Shown here in pieces: positions 12,781 through 24,179 of a stretch of DNA of 64,000 nt (the stretch's first letter is position 1; every line of letters begins with the position of its first letter). The translations under genes and the position numbers were made by a program. The stretch comes from Boesenbergia rotunda. Lineage: Eukaryota; Streptophyta; Magnoliopsida; Zingiberales; Zingiberaceae. Under the pieces are notes generated by a model. It searched no databases, was not told the DNA's origin, and saw only the letters and a list, made by a program, of their open reading frames with translations. The DNA is taken from the NCBI GenBank assembly GCA_024364735.1, contig JAGFNQ010008710.1, forward strand, positions 27,353 to 91,352. Direction: 5' to 3'.

Positions 12781-13765
12781 TGGAGTGGGATGATGGTCAA
12801 CCAAAAATTATTTAAAAAAACAAGGGTAAATTACCGAATCGTGCAATGGTAAATTTCAAAAAAAAATAAAAATAAAAATTTAAGTAATTAAGATGGTAAA
12901 AGTGATTCACTAACCAACACCCTCCAATCTCTCTCAAAGTGAAGAAGAAAAGAATAAATTATGAAAATTACTAACTCAGATATTATAATTAATACGTAAG
13001 ATTAAAGGACATATTGATTTAATTTTATTTTAATCCCAGATTTTTTAAGATGACAATATTAAATTTGAGTAATTGAGTAACAATGAAAAAGTGCATCCGA
13101 AAAGTATTAATAACGATATTCTCAAATTTATTATTCATTGTAGAGAAAAAATTGCAATAATATAAATCCCTAATCTATCGTGGAAAAAAAATTCAATAAT
13201 ATAAAACCCTAATCAATCGCGGGAGAATCTAACATAAATGATATATCTAGATTCAAAATTAATAAGTAGTATATATAATATCTTTTTTTCTCTATTATTA
13301 TTTCTAATAGATTACGATTAAAGATACTATTATCAGTACTAACGATAGTGCACCCACATTATGTGTAATATAATATAAAAATATATGTAAATTTTATTTC
13401 ACCGTAAGATAATAATTTATTTAATTAAAATTTAAAAATATAATTTTAAATTAAAATTTGACATTATTTTTTGAAATTAATAAATTATTTTTTAAAACTT
13501 TAATTTTGAATTAAGATTTAATATTTTTAAAAAAGATTTTTAATTATATATTTATTTTTGAGTTTATCATTATAAGATTTGTAATTTGATTTTATGAATT
13601 TTTAGAATTTAAAAGATAAAAATTAAAATTAATAATAAGTCTTAGAATTATTTCAATATGAAAAGAATTAAAAGATATAAAAGTAACTTAATTTTGGAGT
13701 TTACTAAATCAATTGAGAATTGATTAGTTATGGGTCAGATTCTTAATTAAACATTAAAATAATAA
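12781..13765. other. AT-rich intergenic DNA
   Basis: Very AT-rich DNA without recognised coding sequence, between the YJU2 promoter-side MITE and the next MITE. Confidence 0.4.
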
Positions 13766-14057
13766 TAATAATAATTGATTAAAAAATTTATTTTATATTT
13801 AAAAATTTATTATTCTCAATATAGTAGTCAAATTCATATTTGAAGATATGTATATAATCAAGAGAACTATAGACAACACATATGACATGATTTCATATTA
13901 TTTTCAGTTCTCTATGTTCATTAGGTGATAGATTTGGAAAGTTGAGAATTATATGAAATCATGCTTTATGTATTAGTCTAGTTATCTTCATTTTTCATGT
14001 ACTATATTTAGAATAATAATTTTTTTATATAAAATAATTTTTTAATCGATTGTTATG
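13766..14057. mobile_element. AT-rich MITE-like inverted-repeat element
   Basis: The left arm (about 13771-13825, ATTGATTAAAAAATT...) and the reverse complement of the right arm (about 14003-14057, ATCGATTAAAAAATT...) match over roughly 55 bases with a few indels. The two arms also share TTATTATTCT and AATATAGTA. No coding sequence is present; the family is not identified. Confidence 0.6.
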
Positions 14058-14700
14058 CTTACGAAGAGTGTCTTGAATAAATAAATAAATTCTCATATTA
14101 TAACAATCGATTAGTAACAATAACAGTAACAATAACGGGATAAAAATAATATTAGAAACATAATTTGATAATTTGAAATTAAGATATGTGATTTTGAACA
14201 TTTTATACCTAAAAACAATAAGGATAATTAAATAAATTAGTATGTATTAAGGAGTTGAAGCAAACAAAATTTTATATGTAGGGAGTGGAAATAATTTTTT
14301 TCTGACATGGAGACTGATAGTAAAGTTTAAGATTTAAATGAGAATTTAAAGATAATTTACCCATTGATAAAAAAAATTAAAATGATACACCCTTTATAAT
14401 TTGGAGAAAAAAAAACGTCCCCATATTTTTATAATATAGGTGTGTAATATTCTTTTGTACATATAAGAATTATTATCCCTAGTAAATCTTACAAAATATT
14501 CTAAAAGACAATATTTCTAAAGCGAAATTGTTAGCTTTCTAACAATAATAAATGCCAATTATCTCTTTAATACCCTATTTACTTCCAAGATCCAGACAAA
14601 CTTACCCATCCAAGCGATTTGAACAGCTGAGATGATCTAAACAAATCAAATGGCCGAGACGAATTATTTCTTGTAAAGTTAATTTACAAGTAGATCTTGC
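14058..14700. other. Intergenic; ATG12 3' flank
   Basis: AT-rich DNA. The part adjoining 14701 is presumably the ATG12 3' UTR. No gene recognised. Confidence 0.4.
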
Positions 14701-17700
14701 TCAGCCCCATGCCATGGAAGAAGCATAGTTAACGACCAGTTTACCGTCGAATCCAAAGTTCTGCAAACCCAAAAACGACAATGAAATGCGTATCCATTAG
14801 ATCAAACATGAAAATTTGACATGTGAAAAATTGCGGCGAATAAGAACACTTATAGATTGCTTCCAGAAGGAGAATCTTGATATACTTGCTCCCAAGTATA
14901 TCAACAAAGCACCCGCTGCTGCTGCTGCTGCTACTATTATTTAAATGTTACCAAATAACAGAAATGAAAAAGAGAGGTAAATATCTTGCTAACTGCACAG
15001 GCTGGTTTAACGAGTTCTCGTGGCCCTATAATTAGTCCAGCTTAAGGTTAGATTTGACACAGTTGAACCGGTTAATAAAAAATTATGTCAAAAAATTAGT
15101 AGAATCAGTTTTTACAATACTTGTTAGGAGAAGACTGGCAGTTCTTACTCTCTGAGTGCTTCTTGTTTTGTTTGTGGCATTGAAGGATTAATAAAAGCTT
15201 GGATTGATTTTTTGACAAACATATACAAGTTCAAAAAAATTCATTTACCATATATCTTCAAAGAATAGTCAAAGGAAGTTCAACAATTTTAACATTAAAC
15301 TGGAATGTTAATGATTAATAGGAATGACAGCCTTAAATTATTCGATTCAGATAGTTGACTATGCCAATTGTTAGGAAGTTCTTTTATATGGAATTCTTTC
15401 TTCAAAGTCCTATGGTATAAGGAAATAAATAATTCAAAACCTTTTAGTAAATTAGTGAAACGATTCACATCTTATGTCCTCTATGTAAAGTTGGCATCAT
15501 GTCCACAAGAATGGGAGAATTTTACATACCTCTTTGGCCACACCACAATTTTGTTGGTTAAAAATAAAAAAATAAAAAAAAGGTACCTAAAATCATTAGT
15601 TGTGCAATATGTTATTTTCTGAAGTGATAAACAAGATGACTTCCCAATATAACATATTTCTAATATACATACAAGGAGTTGCGCCTACAACACAGGCAAC
15701 TCAAGAATAAACAGGATATAAAGCATGATATCGAACTTCTAATCAAAAAGAAAAGATTTATTTGTTAAGTTCTGAGATAATACAATGCATAACTAAATCA
15801 CCAGCATATAGGATAGAAAGAAAGAAGCTTACATCATAGAGATCAATCACCGATTCATCTGGGTTTGGTGAGAAGGAACTGTTGATATAAACAAACTGTT
15901 ACAGAAGAGGAAATCTTTAGAAAGGGCAATATAACGACATATCCAAACATATGAAAAAGAGAGTAATGATATCATACCAAAGTATCACGGTGAAGTTGGC
16001 GCCGCAGAAATTCAATGACCTTTGAGAATTTGTCACTTCCGGAAATCTACAAATAGAAAGTAGTTTGCTTCAGATTTTTACACAATGACTAATTGCCATC
16101 ATTTATTGTCTCTCTGAATCTCATGTGACAAATTTCAAATAAAATAAAAGTAGAATAAATTAAATTAGCTGAACAAGAGTATGTTTCCGAACAACAATAG
16201 ACTGGAATGAGAATGTACATAATCCTGGTCTAATTTTGGTTCCCTAGGCATTTCCATTCTCAACAGAGATTTCCTTCTCCCTGGGCGTTTCCATTCTCAT
16301 CAGGGAATTCCTTCCTGAAGATTAAAAACAATTGTCTATCATTCAATTCCCTACTTCTCCACTCTAGGCAACCATTGCATATATACTGTGATTACTTAAT
16401 GCAAATTCAGTTTTTGTATTGACCTTAAATAACATAAAATGGCATACAAATAAACACTTCCAATTATAATTTGCTAACTAAGCATGGTGAAGAAGATGAG
16501 ATAATGTAAATGTATCTTTACTTGTGGTTTGCCTATGTGAGTTTTTGTCATTCAAATTGCCATTGCGGCATCTAAATTTACTAATTTAGCATTCATTGAC
16601 ATCATCTGAACATAAATTGATTTGGGAATTGGCATGCGCTTAGATGAAGAAACGTGTAAACTTGCATCTCCAATGCCAAAATGTTAAAAGTACCTAATTA
16701 ATACTCATGGAAATATAAACATCCAAGAAATAATAAAAAAACTAGATTTCACATACATGATGAGCTGCCAAATTAACTAATTATATAGGTAAATATCAAG
16801 AGGATGCAAAATCAATATCCATGACTGAGTCCTGATTACTGGATCCATTTGTTTAAGTGTTAATGGGTAGTTAAATTTCAATGTGTACGATACAATTCCA
16901 AATTCTTATCATTACACAACCTTCAAAGTCACTTTCATAGGATACAAACCAGTAACAAGAATCAGGTAACAATAATGATCGTCCCTGATGTCTACTCAAT
17001 TTACTGCTAATCATCCTCTTTCTTGTTACAATGCAGGTACTTCTTTGTAACATAGATATTATGAATTTATTTATTCTTAACCTTCATATTCCATTTTTAA
17101 GTTTGTTTCAGAGATTTTCTAATAGGAGATGAAAACGAACTATGGTAATTGAGGTGGCAAACCTATATTCTGTGATATTTGAGAGTTAGTTCCTCTTCCT
17201 CCTCTCAAATTCACAGTTGGTTGCAACTAAGTGAGTGTTCACTGAAAAGATAATATACATGTATTGCTTGATTGATGGCAAGGAATACAATCAAGTGAAT
17301 GGTGTCGAGTAAATTTCTCTTATGGCTAAGATTAGTTCAATACAACTCTTCCTCACTTGGCAGAAATGTTTTAGTGGTTGATTTACCAACTGGATATACA
17401 GAATGCTTTCCTCCATGGTGATCTTGAAAAAAAAAGTATGCATAGAGCAATGTAATGTCCAAGAGGAGAGTGATCCTGCATGCAAACTGAAGAAACATCT
17501 TTATGGGTTGAAGCAATCTGACACTCCATGGTGATCTTGAAAAAAAAAGGTATGCATAGAGCAATGTACTGTCCAAGAGGAGAGTGATCCTGCATACAAA
17601 CTAACGAAACATCTTTATGGGTTGAAGCAATCTGACAGGCATGAATTGGTAATTTCAACTTTTCTTCATGATTTGGAATTCTTTTTCCAAATATTTTCTG

Positions 17701-19618
17701 CATATATAAATATGTAGATCTTAAGGGACATGTATTTATATTTTTTTGGCCAACTGCACTTGTAATGTATATTATTTTATCTTCAGTACTGAATACTGAT
17801 ACAATACCTACTCCAGTTCAATTTTAGCGAGTACATACATATCTTATTTTATTAATTAACCGATATTTAGTGGTTTTAATTGTTGTATATTATTCTTTGT
17901 CTTGTATATTTATCATCGTCAAACCATTTGGCGCTGACCTTATCCTACATTAAGCAGGGTTATATCATTATGACTAATTTTAAGCAAATTAAATTGTTTA
18001 ATTAAATCTTTATCGGTTATATATAGGGTTGTAAATGAACCAAATGTTCATGAACAAGCTTGGTGTTCCGCTTGATAAGAGCTTGTTTATGTTCGTTCAA
18101 TATACACAAGATCAATTAAATAAACAAGCTTGAACAACTTGTTAAACTAAACAAACAAGTTTGAACACATATGTGTTCAGCTCGTTAATGTTCTTGAACA
18201 TGTTCGTGAATAATATTCATGAATCATGTTCATTAATAAAACTCTTATCAATATGTTAAATAAACAATAAAATAATAAAATAAATAAATAAGTTTGAATT
18301 ATCAAGTTCAATAATCAATCAATTAAACAAACAAAAGTTTCAAACAATCAAACAAGCTTGAATTTTGAGTTCGATAACATCTAAACAAACCAAGATCGAA
18401 TCAAACTCAAGCAAAGCTTGAATTAAGAGCTCGATAACATCTAAACGATCCAAGCTCAAGCCAAGCTTCAAACAAGCTAAAGCTCATTAAAAATAAATAA
18501 AGACAAGCTTGAACAATCATTTTAAATGCTTGGTTCATTTTAGGCTCGGCTCGGCTTAGCTCGATTACCTTATCAAACAAGCTTGAACACCTCAAAGCTT
18601 GACTTGGCTTGTTTACAACCCTAGTTATACACCAATATTGGCTAACAAACAATACATCTTATGAATTGAATATTGTAGCTTATCTACTTCCTTGCTTTTG
18701 ATCAGAATCTAATCCATTAATAGAAGGTGAAATATTATCCTATATCTCAAAACATGCCCACAATTCCTCTTCCTCGTGTGTTAATTTATTATTCAAAATT
18801 GTAAGCATCAGAACATGAAAATTGCAATACTGTGGCTGCCAAGGGTTTCATTCTCTAATCTCACTTATTCTCCACCCTTCTACCCATTTGGTTTGCTCCA
18901 TCCACTTGGGAATAGCAGGGCATGATTGGATTAACTGATACTTAGAAGTATCATCCAATTATTGACAGGTCCTGTGCTGATTCTTGACAAATTTGCCATG
19001 ATTTTTCTGTTTATTATTGATAAAGACAGCAAGATAACAGTAGATTGGAATCTATTTTTCAAATAAAATCAGAACAATCTTCATGCATGTATTTTTCTAG
19101 GATCTTGGAACCTACTTCAGACCAGTTGATTTTCCCAATGTAAAATTACCATGAAGTGTTATTTGTGAATCAACTCATAGATTTTCAAGTATTATAAATT
19201 TTGTACAAGTTGTATCTGCAAAAATGCAACATATCAACGATGAATCTGATCCTGTGGAACCTGTGCAAGGAATGATGCATTCTAACACAAATAAAGTTAA
19301 AATTTGTATTGAGCTTTGGATAGTAACAAGGATCTAAATAACATATCCTCAGAACTGCACACTGTAACTTTGCTTTCTAGATTGGGCCTTCAATTAACAA
19401 GGCTTTTGGAACATTGACCTCGTACAAACGAACAACAACAAGGTAAAAAAGAGGTACCTTGAACTTGGCTTGTTTAAGAATAGGCGCGTCGCCAGTGGCC
19501 CTCAGGTGAACAACCACTGCAATCAATTTTGAAGGGAGAGGAATTAAAAACCAAAAGATAGCGGAAAGCCGCGTATCGTCGTACCTTTCCGGTCAGCCGT
19601 GGGCGAATCAGCCGCCAT
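14701..19618 (-). CDS. ATG12: Autophagy-related ubiquitin-like modifier ATG12
   Basis: Five short minus-strand exons join in perfect frame: 19618-19585, 19516-19458, 16046-15978, 15895-15833, 14760-14701. The product is 94 residues, the usual plant length. It starts MAADSPTADRKVVVHLRATG, continues through the ubiquitin-fold segments APILKQAKFKISGSDKF, VIEFLRRQLH and FSPNPDESVIDLYD, and ends FDGKLVVNYASSMAWG. The terminal Gly is the residue activated by ATG7, passed to ATG10 and conjugated to a Lys of ATG5; ATG12-ATG5 with ATG16 then drives ATG8 lipidation at the forming autophagosome (family knowledge). All junctions are GT-AG and no frameshift is seen. Intron 2 (16047-19457) is 3.4 kb and carries a copia fragment and a hAT MITE. 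No exon is long enough to appear as a normal ORF. Confidence 0.95.
17380..17640 (+). mobile_element. Copia reverse-transcriptase fragment with 113-bp tandem duplication
   Basis: The plus strand reads NAFLHGDLEKKV...CKLKKHLYGLKQSD, the conserved copia RT segment. The block from CTCCATGGTGATCTTGAA to AAGCAATCTGACA is present twice in tandem (17411-17523 and 17524-17637). It lies in ATG12 intron 2, antisense to the gene. Confidence 0.8.
18024..18623. mobile_element. hAT-type MITE in ATG12 intron 2
   Basis: Terminal inverted repeats TAGGGTTGTAAA and TTTACAACCCTA are flanked by gttatata (18016-18023) and gttataca (18624-18631), an eight-base duplication matching at 7 of 8 sites. The 600-base interior is full of degenerate AACAAGCTTGAA words and has no coding sequence. 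Confidence 0.85.
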
Positions 19619-20039
19619 CTACCGATGACGGAAAACGGGTGGGATAAAAGATAGATGGACTTCAGGCTTCCGATCACTGTAACCAGCGGGAAGGAAGGAT
19701 CGATGCGAGTGGAGATCGGCGGCGAGAGAGGCACGAAGGGATGCGCCTAGACTCGTTCTCCTACCTTGTTTGTAAACTAATTATGAAATAATATGGCCAA
19801 TTGCTTAACAAGCCCTCATTTTTTCAAAAATACCCTCGCATGTCCCTTGGCAACACCGGCCATCGGAGCCCCGCCGGCTGGAGACCCATCGTCGTCCGGT
19901 CATCGGAGCGCCACGACCAAAGACTTCTTTTGCAATTCAATGAGAGTTCTCTACGAGATCATCCCTTCATCCTTCATAAGCTTTAGGAGAGAGTTCTCCA
20001 CGAGAGTTCTCTACGGGGTTTAATCCATTCGCATCACTG
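19619..20039. other. ATG12 promoter side / intergenic
   Basis: Holds the ATG12 5' UTR and promoter region, and a short duplicated GAGAGTTCTCYACG word near 19940-20015. No core promoter element is clear enough to call. Confidence 0.4.
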
Positions 20040-20139
20040 AATTTTGATCAAAACGACAAAGTAAAGACAATTATACTCCCTGGATCGACCAGTCAACTCA
20101 AACTCTTCAGCAGGACCAAGATTGGTTTCAAGTTGATAC
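20040..20139 (-). pseudogene. PDI-like gene fragment, downstream half
   Basis: The minus strand immediately beside the copia LTR reads YQLETNLGPAEEFELTG. This matches the segment after the second thioredoxin-like domain in plant PDIA6/PDIL2-type protein disulfide isomerases (QLETN...P-E-ELTG). It continues the reading frame of the fragment at 22558-22720 on the other side of the inserted element. Homology fades beyond about 20070. Confidence 0.7.
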
Positions 20140-20550
20140 TGTTACGAGATTATAACGAAAAAACGACAACAAAAATAATAAAGAACACATCAGATTTACG
20201 TGGAAAGCTCTTGACAAGAAAAAATAACGTGCAGAGGAGGAAAAATCACTAAGAACGACGGAATACAAAGTCGACAACTCTTATATCATAATAAAGTAAA
20301 GAGAAGTAGAGAAAAAAAGAAGTAAAAAAAGAAATAAAAGATAACCAAATAACTTTCTTGATTGATTGATACAACTTGTCTATAAGATACACAATTTATA
20401 GGGACCTTAGAATACTTAGTCAAATAAAAACTTAATAACAAAAATGTTAATTAACAGATTTATAAAGAATCTGTTAATTAATATATTAATAAAAAAATAT
20501 CTAATAAATATTAACGGATTAAACAGAATTCAGGTCACCAAATTCTAACA
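20140..20550 (-). repeat. 3' LTR of the deleted copia element
   Basis: A 411-base copy of the block at 22146-22557. Both begin TGTTACGAGATT and end ATTCTAACA. Confidence 0.9.
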
Positions 20551-22145
20551 ATCTCCACTTGACGTAAATTCCACAAATCTTCAAAAAGAACAATCTCCAC
20601 CTTTTCCACAAAAGCCCCACAGACAAATCTCAGCATCTAGCATCAACCAAGTCTAAGTAATGCTTAAACTTAACTATAGGAAGCGTCTCACATCAATGTG
20701 CTTTGTCCTCTCATGAAGCATCTGATCCTTCGTGAAGAAAATGACACTCTGACTATCATAAAAGACTGTAGTAATCTGCAAGTCTTTGCTAAGCTCACTG
20801 AAGAGTCCTTTTAACCAAATAGCTTTCTTATAAGCTTCCCGTAAGTGATCTACTTTTATCAATATCACCTTGTGACGACAACATCACCTATTACTGTGGA
20901 TCCCTGCAGAACATATAAATTGACAGTTTTCCTTAGTCCCTTCATCACAATAAGAGACCCTTTACTAACCTTCATAACTCCACCTTCACCAGTGTACTTG
21001 TACCCTTTAAAATCAAGAACACTCAAAAAGATCATATTTCTCTTCAAATCAGGAACGTGCCTCACATTACCAAGTGTCCGCATGGTACCATCAAACATCT
21101 TAATTCTGACCGTACCAATACAATCAATTATGCAAGATGTATTATTGTCCATCAAAACGACACCATTCGAAACCGTTTCATATGTTGAAAACCAGTCTCG
21201 ATTGGGACACATATGAAACGTACAACCAGAATCAAGAATCCATTCCTCACTCTGCTTCAAATCAGCATCAGAGGCAACGAGAAGTTCACCATCACTGTAA
21301 TTTTCGACAACATTAGCCTCACCAGACTTCTCTAATTGTTTTTCCTCGAATTTTCACCTACCCTTTTATTCTTATTCTGCAACTTATAACATTCAGATTT
21401 GATGTGACCCTTCTTCTTGCAATAATTACAGATCTTATCGCTATTTCTGCCCCTGATATTACCATCAGAGTCTTTCTCCTGAGTTCTTCCTGGAATAATA
21501 AGACACTCACCTTGAGCCTCAGATCCTTGACAAACTGTTTTATTTTCTCTTTTGAGAATAATGAATCATAAACTTCATTCAAAGTAAGAATATCACGACT
21601 ATATAAAATAGTATTTCTAAAAGTCGTATATGACGAGGGTAAAGAACACAGTAAGATTAATGCTAAATCTTCGTCGTCATATTTGACCTCTAAAGTCTCT
21701 AAGTCAGAGATAATTTCTTTAAACACGGTCAAGTGATCTCTTAAAGACGTACCTTCTGTCATGCGATGAGAATACAAACGTTGTTTTAGACCCAGTTTGC
21801 TCGTAAGACTTTTTCTCATGCACAACTGCTTCAGTTTTAGCCATAGTGCAGCAGCAGATTTCTCTTTCAAAATATCCTGTAAAATCTTATTCGATAAGTG
21901 AAGGTAGATCTGAGATAGAGCTTTTCGATCTTTACGTTCCTTTTCCTTCTTTGTCCATGTCGAGGGCATGTTGTCTATTCCGAACAGTGCATCGTCCAAG
22001 TCTAAATGCGCTAGCACCGCTCGCATCTTAACTTGCCACAGCGTAAACTGGTGTTGTGATCCAAAAGCGGAATATCATACTTCATGCTTGTCGTTGTCAT
22101 TAATCCCGGTTGAAATCCTCAAAACCAACCTTGCTCTGATACACT

Positions 22146-22557
22146 TGTTACGAGATTAACACGGAAAAACGGTAATAAGAACAATAGAGAACACACCAGA
22201 TTTACGTGGAAAACCCTTGACAAGAAAAAACCACGGGCAGAGGAGAAAAAATCATTAAGAACGATGGAATACAAAGTCGGCAACTCTTATATCATAATAA
22301 AGTAAAGAGAAATAGAGAAAAAGAGAGGTAGAGAAAAGAAAGAAGAGATAACCAAATAACTTTCTTGATTGATTGATACAACTTATCTATGAGATACATA
22401 ATTTATAGGGACCTTAGAATACTTAGTCAAATAAAAAATTAATAACAAAACTGTTAATTAACAGATTTATAATGAAAATATTAAATAATATATTAATAAA
22501 AAAATATCTAATAAATATTAACGAATTAAATAAAATTCAGGTAATCAAATTCTAACA
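22146..22557 (-). repeat. 5' LTR of the deleted copia element
   Basis: A 412-base partner of 20140-20550. The primer-binding site lies just to its left in window coordinates. Confidence 0.9.
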
Positions 22558-22720
22558 TAAACAATCCAAATGTCTCAATTGCAGAAGCAGTTCTAGGTCC
22601 TGCGTAAGGATAAGGACTGCACTTACCAAGACCAAATACCAAGATGGTCGGGAAGCCTTGTACACTGAATCTTCTCATCGAATACTGACAGAACTGAAAT
22701 TTAGCACAGTCCACGTCATA
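22558..22720 (-). pseudogene. PDI-like gene fragment, upstream half
   Basis: The minus strand reads SMRRFSVQGFPTILVFG then SPYPYAGPRTASAIETFGL. This is the thioredoxin-domain segment (cis-Pro loop GFPTI) of PDIA6/PDIL2-type protein disulfide isomerases. A splice-acceptor-like tcag at 22685-22688 precedes the matching part, so this is a genomic and not a retrotransposed copy. No CxxC active site is present. The copia element starts exactly where the homology stops, and the frame resumes at 20139. Confidence 0.75.
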
Positions 22721-24179
22721 GAAATTGAAAGAAGAAAAATAGTCATCTGTATTAAATAAAAAAAATATCAGAGCCTTATATAGGTGAGTTAAATAAATTA
22801 ATTAGGATGCATTTGGTTGATGTCCATTTAAATTATCAATAAAAATCTTGTTCGATTTAGATAATCAACGATTCTCAATTAATGATCGATGCCCGACACG
22901 TCAGCAAAAGAGGCATGCAATTCGAAATTGAAAAACCTTAAGAAAGTAACCATTTTCTTGATTCTGGGGTTATGAAACTTATCTTTTCAAAATTATCTTC
23001 CAATATTTACCTTAGCAAAGAGGCATTATTCACGGGCGATCAGCGGCCGACGACCGAGAACGACAGCCGGCAACCATCGACGACTGCTGACGACCATTAT
23101 TCGCGACCGACGACGACCGACAACGACAGTCGGGACCACCACCGGCAGCCGGCCATTATTCACGGTCGATAACCGGCAACAACAGCCCGACGACCTCCGT
23201 CAGCGGCCGACAACCGAGAGTACGAATATGTATATAATATCATCTTACTTTTTTATTTTAAATTTATAAGCGTATAATATTATTGTACTTAAATTTAACT
23301 AAATGGTAATATGATAAAATATTATATTATGTCATAAACTATTACTTCCAAATAAATAAGATTTTATTTGATTATTTAAATTGAATCAAATAACTACAAT
23401 TTATGTTTCATTCTTCGTTACCTTGATTATATTATTACTTGGTAATTACATAATTAAGATTATATCTGATAATTTAAATCAAACCTAACTTAATATTTTA
23501 ACATCCGAATCTTATTTTACTAGATGTTTATGTGCATAACGGATGCATTAATATACCAGATATGAAACGGACGGATGCTAATAATGTATTCATAACTGTC
23601 CGAGGGAAATGACCAACTGCAATAGTTGGTGGCTGGCGTTTTGAATCTCGCGGGGAAAGACAATAACGTGCCTTTAATCAATCATTTAATCTTATTTATT
23701 GCTACAAAGGATCGATGCTCTTTCATAAGGAGGCGCTGCCGGGGATTACGGTTGAATGGATGATTAATTATTTTTTAAATATTTATAATTTGATTTTTAA
23801 TTATGATAATTTTATAAAAAAATTTTATTCAAATGAGATGTTTAATCGTGAGATGTTGAGTTTTTGAACCATTCGTCATGAGTATTTTTTAATTTATCTG
23901 ACGATTAATAAAAAATGTTTGATTCATCTTTTTAAATTCAACCTTATTCAACCTAATTAATTAATTATTTTTTTATGCATCGAGTAAAACTTATTAATGA
24001 CATCTCATCGTCTTTTTGATTATTTAGATGACTAAACATCCAACGGGTACGATTTGCTTCCAGTCGCCTCGGCCCACATCCAGCGGCTGCAATTACGGTA
24101 TCTTGCACGCCTCACAGTAGCACACTTATCCAGTTATCTCCATAAGGCCCAAAACGGAGAAGCGAAGATCAAATTGCAA
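22721..24179. other. Intergenic / AlaRS promoter side
   Basis: AT-rich DNA apart from the GC-rich low-complexity stretch at 23028-23220. The AlaRS 5' UTR and promoter must lie near 24050-24179. No other gene recognised. Confidence 0.4.
23028..23220. repeat. Low-complexity CGACGACC/CGGCAGCC repeat
   Basis: A degenerate array of GACGACC, ACGACAGCCGG and TTATTCRCGR words. Its sharp GC contrast with the AT-rich flanks suggests an insertion or local expansion. Confidence 0.6.

Larger units (their letters stand above)
20140..22557 (-). mobile_element. Internally deleted Ty1/copia element
   Basis: LTRs are 20140-20550 and 22146-22557, both TG...CA on the plus strand. On the minus strand the 5' LTR is followed by a TATCAGAGC primer-binding site (initiator Met-tRNA type), and AAGTGGAGAT precedes the 3' LTR as polypurine tract. 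The interior holds gag (22026-21358; HLTVFKEIISDLETLEVKYD) and protease/pre-integrase (21260-20865; WILDSGCTFHMC). It then jumps to the end of RNase H (about 20868-20674; KDQMLHERTKHIDVR). Integrase and reverse transcriptase are missing, so this is a deletion derivative. Duplicated flanks are imperfect (GTTTA and GTATC on the minus strand). Confidence 0.9.

Noticed and set aside
20845..21216. 123-codon plus-strand ORF
   Set aside because: Antisense shadow of the copia protease/pre-integrase frame.
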